64,000 nt of DNA, from assembly GCA_025594325.1 (NCBI GenBank), contig JANHCV010000004.1, positions 1 to 64,000 of the forward strand. The letters run 5' to 3'. The notes beneath the pieces were generated by a model. That model was given only the letters and a program-made list of their open reading frames with translations, ran no database searches and was not told the origin of the DNA. A program made the position numbers and the translations under genes. This document shows positions 35,229 to 47,400 of this stretch, one piece after another (position 1 is the stretch's first letter; the number at the start of each line of letters is the position of its first letter). Source of the DNA: Blastocladiella emersonii ATCC 22665. Lineage: Eukaryota; Blastocladiomycota; Blastocladiomycetes; Blastocladiales; Blastocladiaceae.

Positions 35229-36923
35229 ATGGAGCAAATGGACAGCGAGGCAGAGTGGGCGCAACTCGCCGAGGCCGCCGTCACCGCGGGCGACCCGGCC
35301 GCCGTCCGCCGCGCGAGCGAGTGGCTGCGGCACCACCACGCTGCGCTCACCCCCGCGGGCCCCGATGCGTCCCGCCCCTTCTTTGCCCTCTTCATGGCCG
35401 CGCAGAACGGCGCTGGTTGCACCGGGAACAGCCGAGCTTACGCCGCTGCGATCCGCGTCCTCGCCGACCTGACGCTCGCCCTGCACCGCGACGGGAACCC
35501 GGCCGCGCCTGCCGCCCTCGTCGTCCCACACCTGGCGCCGCTCGTCACGGCGCTCTCGCTCTCGCCCGACCTTGCTGCCCGTGCCGAGGCCCATGCCGTC
35601 CTCGCCCACGCGCAGTCGCTCTCGCAAGGCGCTACCGCGCTGGGCCCAGCACCGACGTTCCCCGCCGATACCTTTGCGCAGTGGATGCAGTCTCTCGGTC
35701 CTGTCGCCCCGCCGGCTGTTGCGCCACCGCCTCCGCCAGAAGCTCCGCTCGCATCGGCAGAGCTGTACAATGCCCTCGCCGCCCTGCTCTCAGCACAAGC
35801 GCAACCAGTGCCTGGCCTCGCTCCAGCTGCCGTGGACCCGCGGCTGCCCCTGCCGACCATCCCGCACCCGCTGCCAGCGCACCCGCTGCCAGCGCACCCG
35901 CTGCCAGCGCACCCGCACGATTGGTCTCGCAGCGGCAGTCACCCCGCCCTGGTCCCCGCCTCAGCCGCCCGCAGCGATCTGGACGCTTCGGATGCCGAAC
36001 GGGTCCCAACCCCACGCAGTCCGAGTTCTGCCCGTAACTGTGATGGAGGGCGTGCCGGTGCTCGGGACAGCAGAAGTCGGAGTCGGAGTAGGAGTCGGAG
36101 CTATAGTCGGAGCCGGAGTCGCGAGCGCTGGCACCGCGTGTCTCACCGGAGCCGCAGCCCTCGCGGCCATCCTGCCCGCTACGAGCGCGGCCGTCGTCTC
36201 AGCCCTCGCAGCAGTCGCCGTCGTTCCGGCAGTCGCAGTCGCAGTCGGAGCAGGACCCGCACTCGCTACGACGGCCGCGGTCGGAGTCGGAGTCGGAGTC
36301 GCAATCGCAGTCGCAGCCGCAGCCGGAGTCATAGTCGGAGCAGGACGCCACCACGGACTCGATCGGCGACGACGCGATTAGACCGTGCGAAGTGCGACGC
36401 GAACGCTCTGGCGCAGCTTCGAAGTAGCGGTGCCCTCGCCGCGGGCGACGTCTTTACTACGCTCGCGGACCCGCACGCACTCCCGGCGGGCGTCCTCGTC
36501 GACTGCCTCCGCGAACTCGACCAACCCCGATCGGGCAAACCACGCGCTCATGCCGCCGAGCTCGACCCGGACGCCCTCCTCGACTGCGTCCTGACGCGCG
36601 CAACCGTGCAAGGCGCGTACCGGTTACCGCCCCCGCCACAACAACAGGCGCAGATGCACGCCGCGCTGGACTCGCTGTACGCGACCGTGACGCGGGCCAC
36701 CGCGGCGGCGGCGCGGGCGGGCGTTACCGTCTCCGCTGCAGCCGCTGCGCATGGACCCGGCTTCGGGATCACCCTCACTACTGCCGCCGTCGTCGACGCG
36801 GACGGGTGGAGCCTGGGCTTCGTGCCACCGCCACCGAGTCGCGCGCGGCCCGGTCCCGCTGCCGCTGCTCCCACCACGGCCGCCGGACTCTCGGACCCCG
36901 CTCGCGCACCCGCGCCCTGGTAA
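35229..36923 (+). CDS. RS-domain protein, single exon
   Basis: 564 aa, intronless frame. Residues about 1-170 are Ala-rich and helical (AEWAQLAEAAVTAGDPAAVRRASEWL), perhaps a helical-repeat fold. Three LPAHP copies (15-bp tandem repeat, 35868-35912) precede an Arg/Ser domain at about residues 275-385 made of RSRSRS, SRTRTR and HRSRSP blocks, typical of splicing factors. A helical C-terminal part (LVDCLRELDQPRSG, DALLDCVLTRATVQGAY) follows, ending in a Pro/Ala tail. No RRM is visible. A role in pre-mRNA processing is inferred only from the RS domain. Two in-frame ATGs (35229 and 35238) are close; the first is chosen for length. Confidence 0.72.
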   Translation: MEQMDSEAEWAQLAEAAVTAGDPAAVRRASEWLRHHHAALTPAGPDASRPFFALFMAAQNGAGCTGNSRAYAAAIRVLADLTLALHRDGNPAAPAALVVPHLAPLVTALSLSPDLAARAEAHAVLAHAQSLSQGATALGPAPTFPADTFAQWMQSLGPVAPPAVAPPPPPEAPLASAELYNALAALLSAQAQPVPGLAPAAVDPRLPLPTIPHPLPAHPLPAHPLPAHPHDWSRSGSHPALVPASAARSDLDASDAERVPTPRSPSSARNCDGGRAGARDSRSRSRSRSRSYSRSRSRERWHRVSHRSRSPRGHPARYERGRRLSPRSSRRRSGSRSRSRSRTRTRYDGRGRSRSRSRNRSRSRSRSHSRSRTPPRTRSATTRLDRAKCDANALAQLRSSGALAAGDVFTTLADPHALPAGVLVDCLRELDQPRSGKPRAHAAELDPDALLDCVLTRATVQGAYRLPPPPQQQAQMHAALDSLYATVTRATAAAARAGVTVSAAAAAHGPGFGITLTTAAVVDADGWSLGFVPPPPSRARPGPAAAAPTTAAGLSDPARAPAPW

Positions 36924-37196
36924 CACCAACTGTTCGGATACATCACATGCGCCGTGCCCACACTCTCGCGGATGAAATTGTCTCTCTCCCCGCACTCGCT
37001 CGCGCTCGCGAGAGCAAGCGTATTTGTCCCTGTGATTCCCTGTGAGCGGGCAAAGTCGATGGTTGGCCCCCGATCATGTCGGCCGCTCGCTCGGGCGGTG
37101 GGGCCGGCCGCTCAAAACCCCTGCTCACATCCGCCCTCCTCCACCCTCCTCACCATCCTCTCATCCCGAGGCCCCAGCAGCAACAAGTTTATCCAG
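36924..37196. other. Intergenic region, RS gene to SSS transporter
   Basis: 273 bp between two plus-strand genes. It must contain the transporter promoter; CT-rich stretches (36970-37010, 37130-37165) are present. No gene was recognised. Confidence 0.35.
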
Positions 37197-39127
37197 ATGG
37201 AGGCCACCCCCATCCAGCGCCTCGAGCCCGGGACCGCCTTTGTTGCGTGGACGTGGGCCGCCAGCGTCACCACGCTCGTCGCCTTTGCCTCGGCCGCGGT
37301 CCTCCTCACGCGCCGCCACTCTGCTGCCCAGCGGTGCAAGTCGAACAGCAGCAGCGACGATGGCGCCGGAACCCCCAAGCCGCCCGCCGGCGACGACGCC
37401 TTTGACACGGAGCAGTTCATCACGGCGCGCGGGACGCAGCCGTGGGCGCGCATCGGGTACTCGTTCTTTGCCGGCGCGCTCGGCGCCTGGGCCATTGCCA
37501 CGCCGGCCAACATGGCGGCCACGGCCGGGTACATTGGGCTCGTGTCGTACGCCGTGTCGACGGGCATCCCGACGGTCCTCGTCGCGTTTGCCGGCGAGCG
37601 CATGCAGCGGCTGCTCCCGCGCCCGCTGTCGCTGTCCGACTTTGTGCTCTGGCGCTACGGTACGCTCCCTCACCTGTCGGCGGTCGTAGGTGGTTGTCGT
37701 CGTTGGGTGGGTGGGTGGGTGGGTGGCTCGGCCTGTGGCGGCGCCGTATGCCGCTGCTGTTTCGCGCGCTGCACGGCGCGATCACTCTTCTGATCAACCC
37801 GCCCTTACACACTTCCCTCGCTGCTCAATCTCACATACTCGCGCCCTACGCAACCACGCACACCCATCTATAGGCCGCGTCGCCCAGGTCTTTGTCGCCG
37901 CCATCTGCATCCTCAGCATGGCCCTCTTCATCGTCAGCGAGTACTCGACCATCGGGTCCGTGTTCGAGACCTTCGTCAAGTCGTCGCAGTACCCGATCAT
38001 CGTGCTCGTCGCGCTCGTCACCGCCGCGTACACGGCGTACGGCGGCCTGCTCATCTCCATTGTCACGGACCAGCTGCAGGGCATCTTCGCCCTCGCCCTG
38101 ACGGCGCTGCTCGTCGTGTTCGTCGCCGTCACGTTCCCGCAGCTCGAGGGCGGCCTGCCGCCGTTCCCGCACGACACGCTCGGCGCCACGAGCTACGGGT
38201 GGTCCACGGTGCTGACGCTGCCGTGCTCGCTCGTCGCGTCCACCTTCTTCTCCGAGGCCAACTGGCAGCGCGTGTGGGCGGCCGAGAGCCCCGCGGCGCT
38301 GCGCAAGGGCGCGGCGTTCGGGTGCGCGCTCATCGTGGTCGCCATGGCGGCGTTTGGCGCGTGCGGCCTGCTGAGCATGTGGGCGTTTGCGCCGAGCACC
38401 GACGCGCAGTACGCCAACCTGTTTCTCTTCTACGTGCTGGGCGACCGCCAGTACTCTTGGGTCGGCGTGCTGGTCGTGGTCCTCGCCGTGACCATGAACA
38501 TGGTACGCTTTTACGCGCCTTGCTCCCACCCGCCCGCGGGCTGACCTAATTACTGAACGATACCACCAACAACAGTCGGCCGTCGACAGCGTGCAGAACG
38601 CGCTCACGGCCACGGTCACGGCCAACCTGTTCCGCGACCGCCCGCTCCGGTTCACGCGCGCCGTCGTGTTCCTCATCAACGTGCCGCTCATGGCGGTCGG
38701 CTTCCTCACGCTGCCCGCGCTCAACCTGTTCCTCGTCAGCAACCTGCTCACGACGGGGTCGGTGCTGCCGCTGCTGTCGGGGCTCGCCGACCCGCACCGC
38801 AGGTACGTGTCCGGGTACACGATGATGTTCGGCAGCGTGTCCGCGGCCGCGGCGCTGACCGGGTACGGGTGGATCACGCAGGGCAGCTTCGGCGACGGGT
38901 TCGTGTGGGCGTGGTGGGGCAACGGGTACGACCTGTTCGCGTTCCTGGTCCCGCTCGTCGCGTCCGTCGCCGGGCTCGCCCTGTGGACCGCGGGCGCCCT
39001 CGCCGCACAGGCCCTGTTCGGCATCGCCGGCCAGGGGTACACGGCCGAGATGCGCGCCGTGCTCGACCGCATGAACTCGTCGGCCCTCGTCGCCAGCAAG
39101 GACGACGTCAACGTCAAGGAGCCCTGA
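37197..39127 (+). CDS. Sodium:solute symporter (SSS) family transporter
   Basis: Plasma-membrane cation-coupled transporter of the fold that includes proline, urea and sugar symporters. Three exons: 37197-37659, 37874-38502 and 38576-39127; phases close to 547 aa. About 13 hydrophobic segments. FDTEQFITARGTQPWARIGYS followed by FFAGALGAWAIATPANMA is the conserved first helix pair; SLSDFVLWRYGRVAQV spans intron 1; YTAYGGLLISIVTDQLQG and AVDSVQNALTATVTANLF are further SSS signatures. The arrangement resembles fungal members of unknown substrate more than Dur3 urea transporters. Substrate cannot be named. The C-terminal tail is short and polar. Confidence 0.88.
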
Positions 39128-39307
39128 TGTTTGCATTTTCAATTAGACATCTTGTTATTCAAACCAAGTATGTACAGGTCAAACTCGGTGAGAAACCTTG
39201 GTGACAAGAGCTCAACGCGGCTGGCCTCTGGCCCGGTCGGTGACGGTGGAAACAATGCATCGAGGTGTAATCAAAATTGGAGGGCGTCTATTGCAACTTC
39301 GTGGCCA

Positions 39308-42300
39308 TCATGGTGCGCATTCCGCCGGGCTGCGGCCGGGTGTTGTTGGCTCGCAGTCAATGTCCGAGTGCTCCACTGCTGCTGGGTCAGAGCGTCGCTT
39401 CTTTTTTGATGTGCCGTTGGGGCTCTTGACGCTTGATTTGCCAAGGCTCGCCAAGCTGTCGCCAGCGCGCGGCGGCCTTCCCGCCGTTTGCAGGACCTCG
39501 AGGGATTGCTGACGCGAGGCCCGACCTCCAATCTTCTCCATGGACTGGTGCCGCGACGAGCGTCCGCCGATCTTCTCCATGGACTGGTGCCTCGAAGACC
39601 GGCCGTCGAAGCCCACAGGCCCGCTCATCGAGCCGCGTGGAGTGTTGCCCGCCGACAGCGACGCGCCCACTTGGGCCACCTTCTCCCCGACGGCTGCCAT
39701 GTTGTTGAGCGACAGGGCGAGGACGCTGTGCTGGGCGATGAAGCGAGACATGACGCGATTGCCGCGTTCAGTCTGCATCAGGATGACGGTCAAGACGACG
39801 ACGACGCCAATGACAATGAAGCCATATGCCGTGGACATGAGGTCGAGCTCGGAGAAGAACTGGAGACACGTTCGAATAGGTCCTTGCGTTAGGCGGTGAT
39901 CATCACGAGAAATGACGAGAGCGTACGTACGTTCGTCCGCATCGAGTCGCCCAAGGATAGGCCCGACAGCATGAGCAGCGTGATGAGCGAAAACTGCTCC
40001 ACGAGATTGCATCCTGGCGAGTAGAAGGGCTGGACCGTGTAGTGGAGCAGGTAAATGGCGTAGAAGTAGACCAAGTACGCGAGCGATCGCTGTGCCCCCA
40101 GCGCTTGCATGCAAACATCGAGCAGGGTCAAGAGAAGCTTGCGCACCAGGAAGACCACCTCGAAGTACCACAGCGGCGACTGGAACGCGACGTAGAGTTC
40201 CCGGGCCAGCGGGAACTTGGGGTTGTCGTGGAGATACCGGCGGCAAAGTAGGACCAGCCGGATGCAGCCGACAGGAAGGCCCACAATGTAGACGACCACG
40301 AGGATCCAGCCAAAGACCTGGTAGGGAATGTGCTCTGGGCTTCCGCACTCGACACTCGGAGCAGCAGCCAGCACTGAGGTGGTCCCGATGTTGGTGCAGC
40401 TACAGGGATGCCGAGAGGTTGCAAAGCCATGGTTAGCGAGAGGGACGTGGTCGGTGGCCAAGCGGGTGAATCACGGATGCGTACTAGAGCAGGTTGAATG
40501 TAGCGCGAGTGATCATGAGGTAGCCCCAGAGAAGCGCCGAAAGGAGTGCTGCAAGTATCCGCCAGCGCCAATGCACGGGCAAGAGAGTTCGCCGAACGAC
40601 CGCGAAGTGAACCTGCATCGCGAGGGCGCAAATGATGATCCCGAGTATCGGAGTCACTGGGCCGTAGTAATCGTAGGCAAGGCGGGGCAACGGCGCAAGA
40701 TTGAGGACGCATGCGCTCGTGCTGACGCCGATTGCGGCGGTCCATCCAAGCCCAACGTTGAGGAGCTGTAAGAACGCCTTGGTCGCCACTCGAGGGTCGC
40801 TCTGGACCAACACAAGCGCTGCCTGGATGAAGAAGCTGAGGGACTTGGGGATGGCATTTTCAGTCAGCCATGGCAGCCGGATCACTATAGTGATGAGCGA
40901 CGTTAGCTATCTCGTGTGACACGCCCTCGCTGAACGTAACGTACTGAGAGCCGCGTACACGACGCCGGCGGCGAGTGGGACCAACATCCAGGACGGATTC
41001 TCTTTGGTGCAGGCCTGACAGGTACCGTTCCATTCACTGGACGAGGAGGCGTTGACTTGGTTAGTTCAGTCCCATAATGTCCGCCCACCTTGATTTGAAA
41101 GTAAACGATGGTTCGCACCTGTGACCTGGGCGACACGCAGCGCACAGTCGGCCCGCGCGATTGTCGGCGCAAGTCGACTTGTTGAGGCAGTTTCCAGCCT
41201 TGCACCGGTAAAGCGTGGGAAGATTCGAGGCAAGAGACCGAGGATCCATCCAGTATCCCTCGAGTGCCGCTACCGATGCACCGCCCGCAGTGCAGTCGCC
41301 GCCGATGGGACACGGCTGGCACGGCGAGTCCGGAATGAGCGAGTAAGTCCCGGGCTGGCACTGAGAGCAACGGTACACCGAGTCGCTGCTCAGCGAGGTC
41401 CGCTGGTACCCTGGGCCGCACGAAATGACCTGGACCGGGAACTTGAGCGTCGGCAGGTCGGTGCCCGTGACAGCGAGCGTGTAGTTTTGATTCAGGGTGC
41501 CCGTCACAATGACGCTGTCGAACACGGCGACACCAGACTCAAAGTTCTGGCGTGGGATCGAGGACGCAACGAGAAGCCCTCCAATGCCCTCGAGCGTCGC
41601 CACCACGGGGGACGCCGTCGCGACCGCTGTGTTGTTGAAGAAGTCGATGAGCCGGATGGATAGCGCAAAGCGGTCCTTGGGTGAGTAGCCTGAGCGCATA
41701 TCGGACGTGAGCGCCATCTTTCAGGGGTTGGTCGCCTCGATGGGTCCGTAGAGGGCCGCGTTGTTGGAGAAGGTGGTCCCGGTGAAGTTGAGCAGGCGCC
41801 CGTGCAGGTTGTAGAAGAAAGAGGCTCCCGCGGAAGCTTGGTTGCCCGAGACGATCCCGCCCTGCATCTGGTTGTTGCTCGAGGACATGTCAAAGTACAT
41901 GGCACCGCCAAACTTGGCCGTGTTGCCGATGAATCTTGTTCCTTGGTACGCGAGAAAACCGCCGTTGCTGCCGGTGAAGATCCCGCCGCCCGAGTCGCCG
42001 ACATTGTCGCGGACAATGACATTGGCCAGGGTCAGCTGGGCGTGGGACGAGAGGCCGATGCCCCCGCCCTTGGGCGCCTTATTGGAGCTGATGGTGCTGT
42101 TGACGACGAGGGAGGTGACACTACTTTGGAGATACATGCCACCACCGGTTCCAGCCGAGTTGCCAGTTATGGTGGTGTTGATGGCCGTGAAGTCGGCCAT
42201 CTGCCCGCCTTGGACGCCCCCGCCCTCGGTTTGCGCGACGTTGCCGGTGATGAGAGAGTTGATTGTCTTGATCACAGCAGTGTTCTGGAACTTGAGGCAC

Positions 42301-43956
42301 CCGCCCTCAAGCGTGGAGCGGTTGTCGTCGCACACAATCGAGTCGAGTACCGCTACGGCCTGGTCTTCGAAAAGGAGAGCACCGCCGTACAGTCCCGAGT
42401 TCGAGGTAAAGCGCGTCGCATTGATGGTAATCTTGGTGTCGCCGTGAGCGTAGACGCCGCCCCCGCCAGCGGGGCCGAGGTTGCCGACAAACAGCGAGTC
42501 CTTGATGACCAGCGAGCCGGAAGCCTCCACGTACACGGCGCCCGCTGTGCCCCGCGACGTGTTGTTCCGAAACGCGCACCTGCTGTACGAAGGTGAAGCC
42601 GAGAGCGAGATGACCGAGACGCCGCCGTTACCCTCGACCTGCGAGTCTGTGAACGTGCAATCGACAAACTTGCTGGTGTCCGAGTCCCAGTGGTAGACGG
42701 ACCCGCCAAACTGGGCCGAATTGGACGTGAACGTGGACCGGTAAAACTCGAGCAAGGAGGTTCCACCCGTGTGCAGCACGCCGCCGAATCGGGCGTAGCA
42801 ACTGCTCCACGCCGAGTCGTAGAATTTGGCCGTTGAGGTCCCTCGAGCCGAGACAGACCCGCCAAACGACTCGGCGCGGCTCTTGGTGAACTTGCAGCTC
42901 TGGAAGTCTACACTCGCGGTCGCGCGGTTAGAACTCGAGCGACTGGTGATGCCGGGCGGAGCGAGGCAGACGCGTACTTGCGCCGGTCGAGCCATCCAGG
43001 AAGATGGAGCCGCCGAGGGCGTTTGACCAGTTGTCGATGAAGGTCACGTTCTCGAATCTTGGAGATGAGCCCTGGATGTAGACGGCTCCTCCGGCCTGAA
43101 GGGTGATTCCCGATGCTACATGCTGGCTTGTTAGCAGGTGGCCGTGACATCCGTAATTACTTAATCGCACCAGTGAGCTGGTTCGGGTTGTTGGCCTTGC
43201 ACTCTTGGAAGACGGCGTTGAGGAAGTTCTGCGTTCAACCGGGCGTTTGTGAGCGCGCATGAAGCTTGAGCAGCGGAGTGAAGGTGCAACGTACCAGACT
43301 GGTTCCCCGTTGCATGACGCAACCCCCACTGACTGCGGTACCACTACACATCGCAGCGTAGTGTCAGAACAAGGCGAGGGCGTAGTGTACACGAGCGTTC
43401 AAGTCGACGACGTACCGGATCAGCGTGATGTCGCTGAGCCACCCGTCCTCGCCACCCGACAGGTCGAAGATGCGACTTGCGCCAGCTCCGTCAATGAAGG
43501 TGGAGCCGGCCTTACCGGTCGAGGTGATGCTAGACAGGGTGGAAAAGGTAGATGACGGTCAGCGGGGCTCCCGTGAGGCAGATCGTGTGGGAGAGCAACG
43601 TACTTGACCGACTTGCCGGGAAACGACAGGCCCACGTTTCCCGCGCCAGCGTAGGTGCCCGGGAGAAGCGTGACCGCAGCCCCCGATGCCGGTGCGAGGT
43701 CAAGGGCGCGCTGGATCGTGGCGCATGGCGCGAGGATGGTCCCGCACCCGGCGATGTTGGTCCCGAGCGTCGGGGAGACATAAATGGGTATTGCGGTGGC
43801 CTGCATCGACGAGGAAAGTGCGAGGGCCAGGACGAGGGCCAGGACGAGCCGCCAGGACCCAGCCCTGCTGCGGCCGCCCCACGGGGCCGCGGACGAGCAG
43901 GGCACGGCCGCGACGGACCGCGGCGGCAAGCCCTGCATGACGAGCCGCTCGGCCAT
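39308..43956 (-). CDS. Large secreted beta-helix / Cys-rich / multi-TM surface protein with in-frame stop
   Basis: ATG at 43956; a hydrophobic signal near residue 35 (LVLALVLALALSSS). Small 5' exons (for example NFLNAVFQECKANNP, GAVYIQGSSPRFENVTF) lead to a long right-handed parallel beta-helix region (41721-42995) built of repeats of the type NSAQFGGSVYHW and NTAKFGGAMYF. Then come a Cys-rich GCC2/GCC3-like module (CQPGTYSLIPDSPCQPCPIGGDC), a conserved CRPGH motif, about seven membrane segments (40100-41000) and a cytosolic tail with 13-residue repeats (RSSRHQSMEKIGG). The frame is broken by one in-frame TGA at 41721-41723. No GT-AG intron removes it, so this is either two genes, a nonsense allele or a pseudogene. 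It looks like a surface receptor or adhesion protein; ligand unknown. Not every exon junction was placed. Confidence 0.72.
39531..39615. repeat. 39-bp tandem repeat encoding a 13-residue tail repeat
   Basis: ATCTTCTCCATGGACTGGTG recurs at 39531 and 39570 (period 39 bp), with a diverged third unit. On the minus strand it encodes RSSRHQSMEKIGG-type repeats with RxxS sites that basophilic kinases could phosphorylate. Confidence 0.8.
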
Positions 43957-44457
43957 GAAATGTTCCGGGTGCGTGACAGCTCCCAGCTGTGGGCAGCGTC
44001 GGCGATGACTCGGTTGGCGATCGGCGCCGAGTTGAGGTGGCGCGGCCGGAAGCGGCGCTCAGGGAGGCGGCTGCAGGTGGCCGTGGCTTCCGAGTAAGAT
44101 CGGCGACGCGGCAGGATCGCGCGTGTCGCTGCAGAGCGCGGGGAGTGTTGCGGCAGGAGGCGAAGGACGCAGATGGAGGCAATAACCACGGCGATCACAG
44201 GAATGCATGTAGTAAATCCGTCGCTGCGGGCGGGCGGAGCGCGGCGCGCCGCGGGCACCGCGCGCGTGATAGCGCGGCCGACGCGCCGGGAGACGCATCG
44301 CGGGAGACGCCCACGTGATGTCGCGACGCGTCCATCGCCCCGCCCGACGGCGCGCTCGCCCGCTGCCCAGCCCGCTGCCCCCTCCTCGAGCTCGATGGCC
44401 TCGCGCCGCCGGTGCAATGCCCCCACTTCGCTCTTGGTCCCATGAATCACGGCGCAA
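43957..44457. promoter_or_regulatory. Divergent region, beta-helix protein and cNMP-binding protein
   Basis: 501 bp between outward-facing starts. GC-rich, with no TATA element or repeat noticed. An out-of-frame ATG at 44442 lies 16 bp before the chosen ATG at 44458 and could be an upstream start. Confidence 0.45.
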
Positions 44458-47400
44458 ATGAGCCCGCAACACAACTGCGACGACTTCCTTGAGCGCGCGC
44501 TCAAGCTGCCCGCTGGGAAGGGTCTACCGCAATCCGAGACGGTCGAAGATTGTATTGCCCACTTGCAGCCCCGCGCCGAGCCGTCGCCACATAGCGTGCT
44601 TGGACTTCCTGACCGCGGTCGGCCCCTGTTCAGAACTCGGTCGCAACCACGCGCTTCCTCCCCGCCAAACCGTGCACCCACCATCTCGCTCGAAAGTGAT
44701 GTCGCCCTGTACCCCGCCACAGTGGAGCAGCTCACCGAGGAGCTGGGCCCTCGGAGCCGTTGGACCATGGCGTCGCCTCGGCAGAGACCATCATCCGCTC
44801 CGCCAGGCACGAGCGGACGGAACCGCTTGTCAAACACCAGCCGCAGCCGAAGCGCGGCACAGCGGAGCCGTCCTTCAACGTCGCATCGCCGCCGCTCCCG
44901 CTCGCCATCCATTCCGGTGCGAGGGCTCAAGGCGGAGGAGCAGGCGAGTCCGCTTATCTCGGCGCCGATCCGGATCCCGCTCGAGATGCGCGCTTCGGTT
45001 GCCGCGTGGAACGCGCGGAATGCGCGGCAGACCGTGAAACCGGAGAAGCCCAACCTTGACTTGAACGTCGACAAGCTTAGTGACGTTGTCCGTATCACGT
45101 TCAAGGCACAACCCCTCGATCCTGTGTTCCCCGTAAAGTGTACGATGAGCGCGCAGCAGGCTAACCTTGCCCTTCCGCCTCGACCGCCGACCGCAGCTGG
45201 CCGTCACGACATGTTCAAATCGGTCCGCATCGCTGAGCAGCAACAGTCGAGCGCCCAATCCGCCGAGGCCGGCGAGGATTTTGAAGACGACGAAGACACT
45301 GTCCGCACCAAAACCCACGCCCAGTTCCTCAAGGCTTTGCCCAGCTGTCTTGCAACGCCGCTATCGCCGCGTCCCATTGAACGTGCGCTTACTGGGATAC
45401 CAAAACTCGCTTCCACAGCACGCGCCGCGGGCCTCCTGTTGGAAACGGACGGCGCCCATGGACGCAGTCGCCCTTCGTCCTCGTCTACGTCGGTCACGGT
45501 CACTGCGCTGCGCTCGCGGGCGCGCCGAGTCTTGAGCGCAGGCCCGTCGCTTCCGCCCGTCTTCATCACGACAACCACTGCCGACTCTTGGAAACCGCCT
45601 TGGGAGGACGAGGACGATAGCGACGAAGAGGAGCGTGCCGAAGCAGCGCGGCGGGCTGCCGAGCTTGCCGAGCGACACATGGACGAGGTTGTCCTCACAA
45701 TTCCAACAGCAACCGGAACCGGGGCAAGCGTCGGACCGCTCGCGCCAACGCTTGCATCACTTCGCCGGCGGGCAAGGCTGCTTCCCGGGAGCGACGCGAC
45801 CAAGCTTGGCGCGCAAACGACAGCTTCTGCGACTTTTTCGATGCCTGCTGCGGGTAAAGCAGCTACGGGTGGTAGCGCTGCCAGCAGCACTGTGCGGAGC
45901 CCCGATGCCGGTCCTGGCAAGACGCCTGGCAGCACGAAGGAAAGTTCGAAGGGCAAGTCGTTTGCGTCGCTCCAAAAGGCCAAGTTTCTGAAGAAGCAGC
46001 TCGGCAAGATCAACGCGATGCCACAGCAGGCTACCAATGCAGCTGGTGGAGCCGCCGGGTCCGGCGGCGGGGGCAAGCTGATGAATCGGCGCGCGAGTCT
46101 CGGCGGTGGCCGCGCCATGTCCATGGACTCTCGATCCGAACTTTTGACGCCGGCCGAGCGGGAGCAGCTCAAGCTTATCCAGCTGTACCAGCGGTGCCGT
46201 CCGGAGATCACAAACCTCCTGCTCTACGACTACAAGAAGGTCGTGCGCGTGCTTCGCAAGCGCCCGCACATGCGCAACGAGCGCGATGTCAGGACGGCCT
46301 ACAGTCAGCTCCGGCAGCTCCGCGCCTTCGAAAAGGTCAGTGAGTATGTGCTCGGAGAACTCATCGCGAACATGGCCATTGACGAGTTCGAGGCACGTGC
46401 GGCTGTGCTTGGTGTGATACGCGACGGAACCGCTCACGGCGGCCGTGTCCGTTCGCTGTTTAGGAGAATACCTGGGTCTTTCGACAGGGCGACGTCGGCC
46501 AGGCCTGGTACGTGATCCTGTCCGGTGGTGTCGAGATTTTTATCTCCTCGACCGGCAAGATGGCGGACAACGTACGATGCACCGCTCAGTGATGGACGGC
46601 TTGATTGTTGACGTGATGCCCATGCAGAAATCGATTCGGGTTCTTACCGCAGGATCGGGGTTTGGCGAGCTCGCTCTCATCTCGGACAAGCCGCGTAGTG
46701 CAACCGTCGTCACCATTGCCAAGACGGTGCGAGTCGAGAGCGACACGGTGCCCGCTGACGTTCCTGGCTAACCACCGCGCCGGTCCGATCGCCCACATAC
46801 CGTAGTTCCTCGCCCACATCGAAAAGGACGTGTACACGCGCATCATGAAGCTGCAATACTCGCAAGAGCTGCAGGAAAAGGCCAAGTTCTTGCACGGTGT
46901 CGCTCCCTTCGACTCCTGGAGTGAGAACGCGGTTCGCGCTGTCAGCGAGACGATTACCTGGAAGAGTTACCAGGAGGGTGACCTGATCATCAGCGAGGGC
47001 AGCCCCACGACTTTCACGTACCTCGTCAAGGAGGGGATCGTCGACCTGTACCGCCGTTTCGACTTCGCGAACGGCACAAGCGCGCAGGTCAAGGTCGGCG
47101 AGGCGCACCAGTTCGACTACTTTGGGGAAGACCTGGTCCTGCTCGACCAGCGCTCGCGGCAGCTACGCGAAGCCGGTGCCTCGTCAGCTGGCAGCTCCCG
47201 GCCGGGGAGCGCGATGTTGTCGTCGGGTGGAGCGGGCACGGGCGCTGCTGCAGGGGCCACTAGTAGTGGCGGCGGTGGCGGCGGGTTGCTCGTCCCGCCA
47301 AGCGCGGCGGGTGCAAAGCGGCCGTCCACAACCTCGCCATCGCCCAAACCAACGCGGCGGCCGCGGTCCAAGCCCGGCCGTGGCGGTCGCAGCCCATCCA

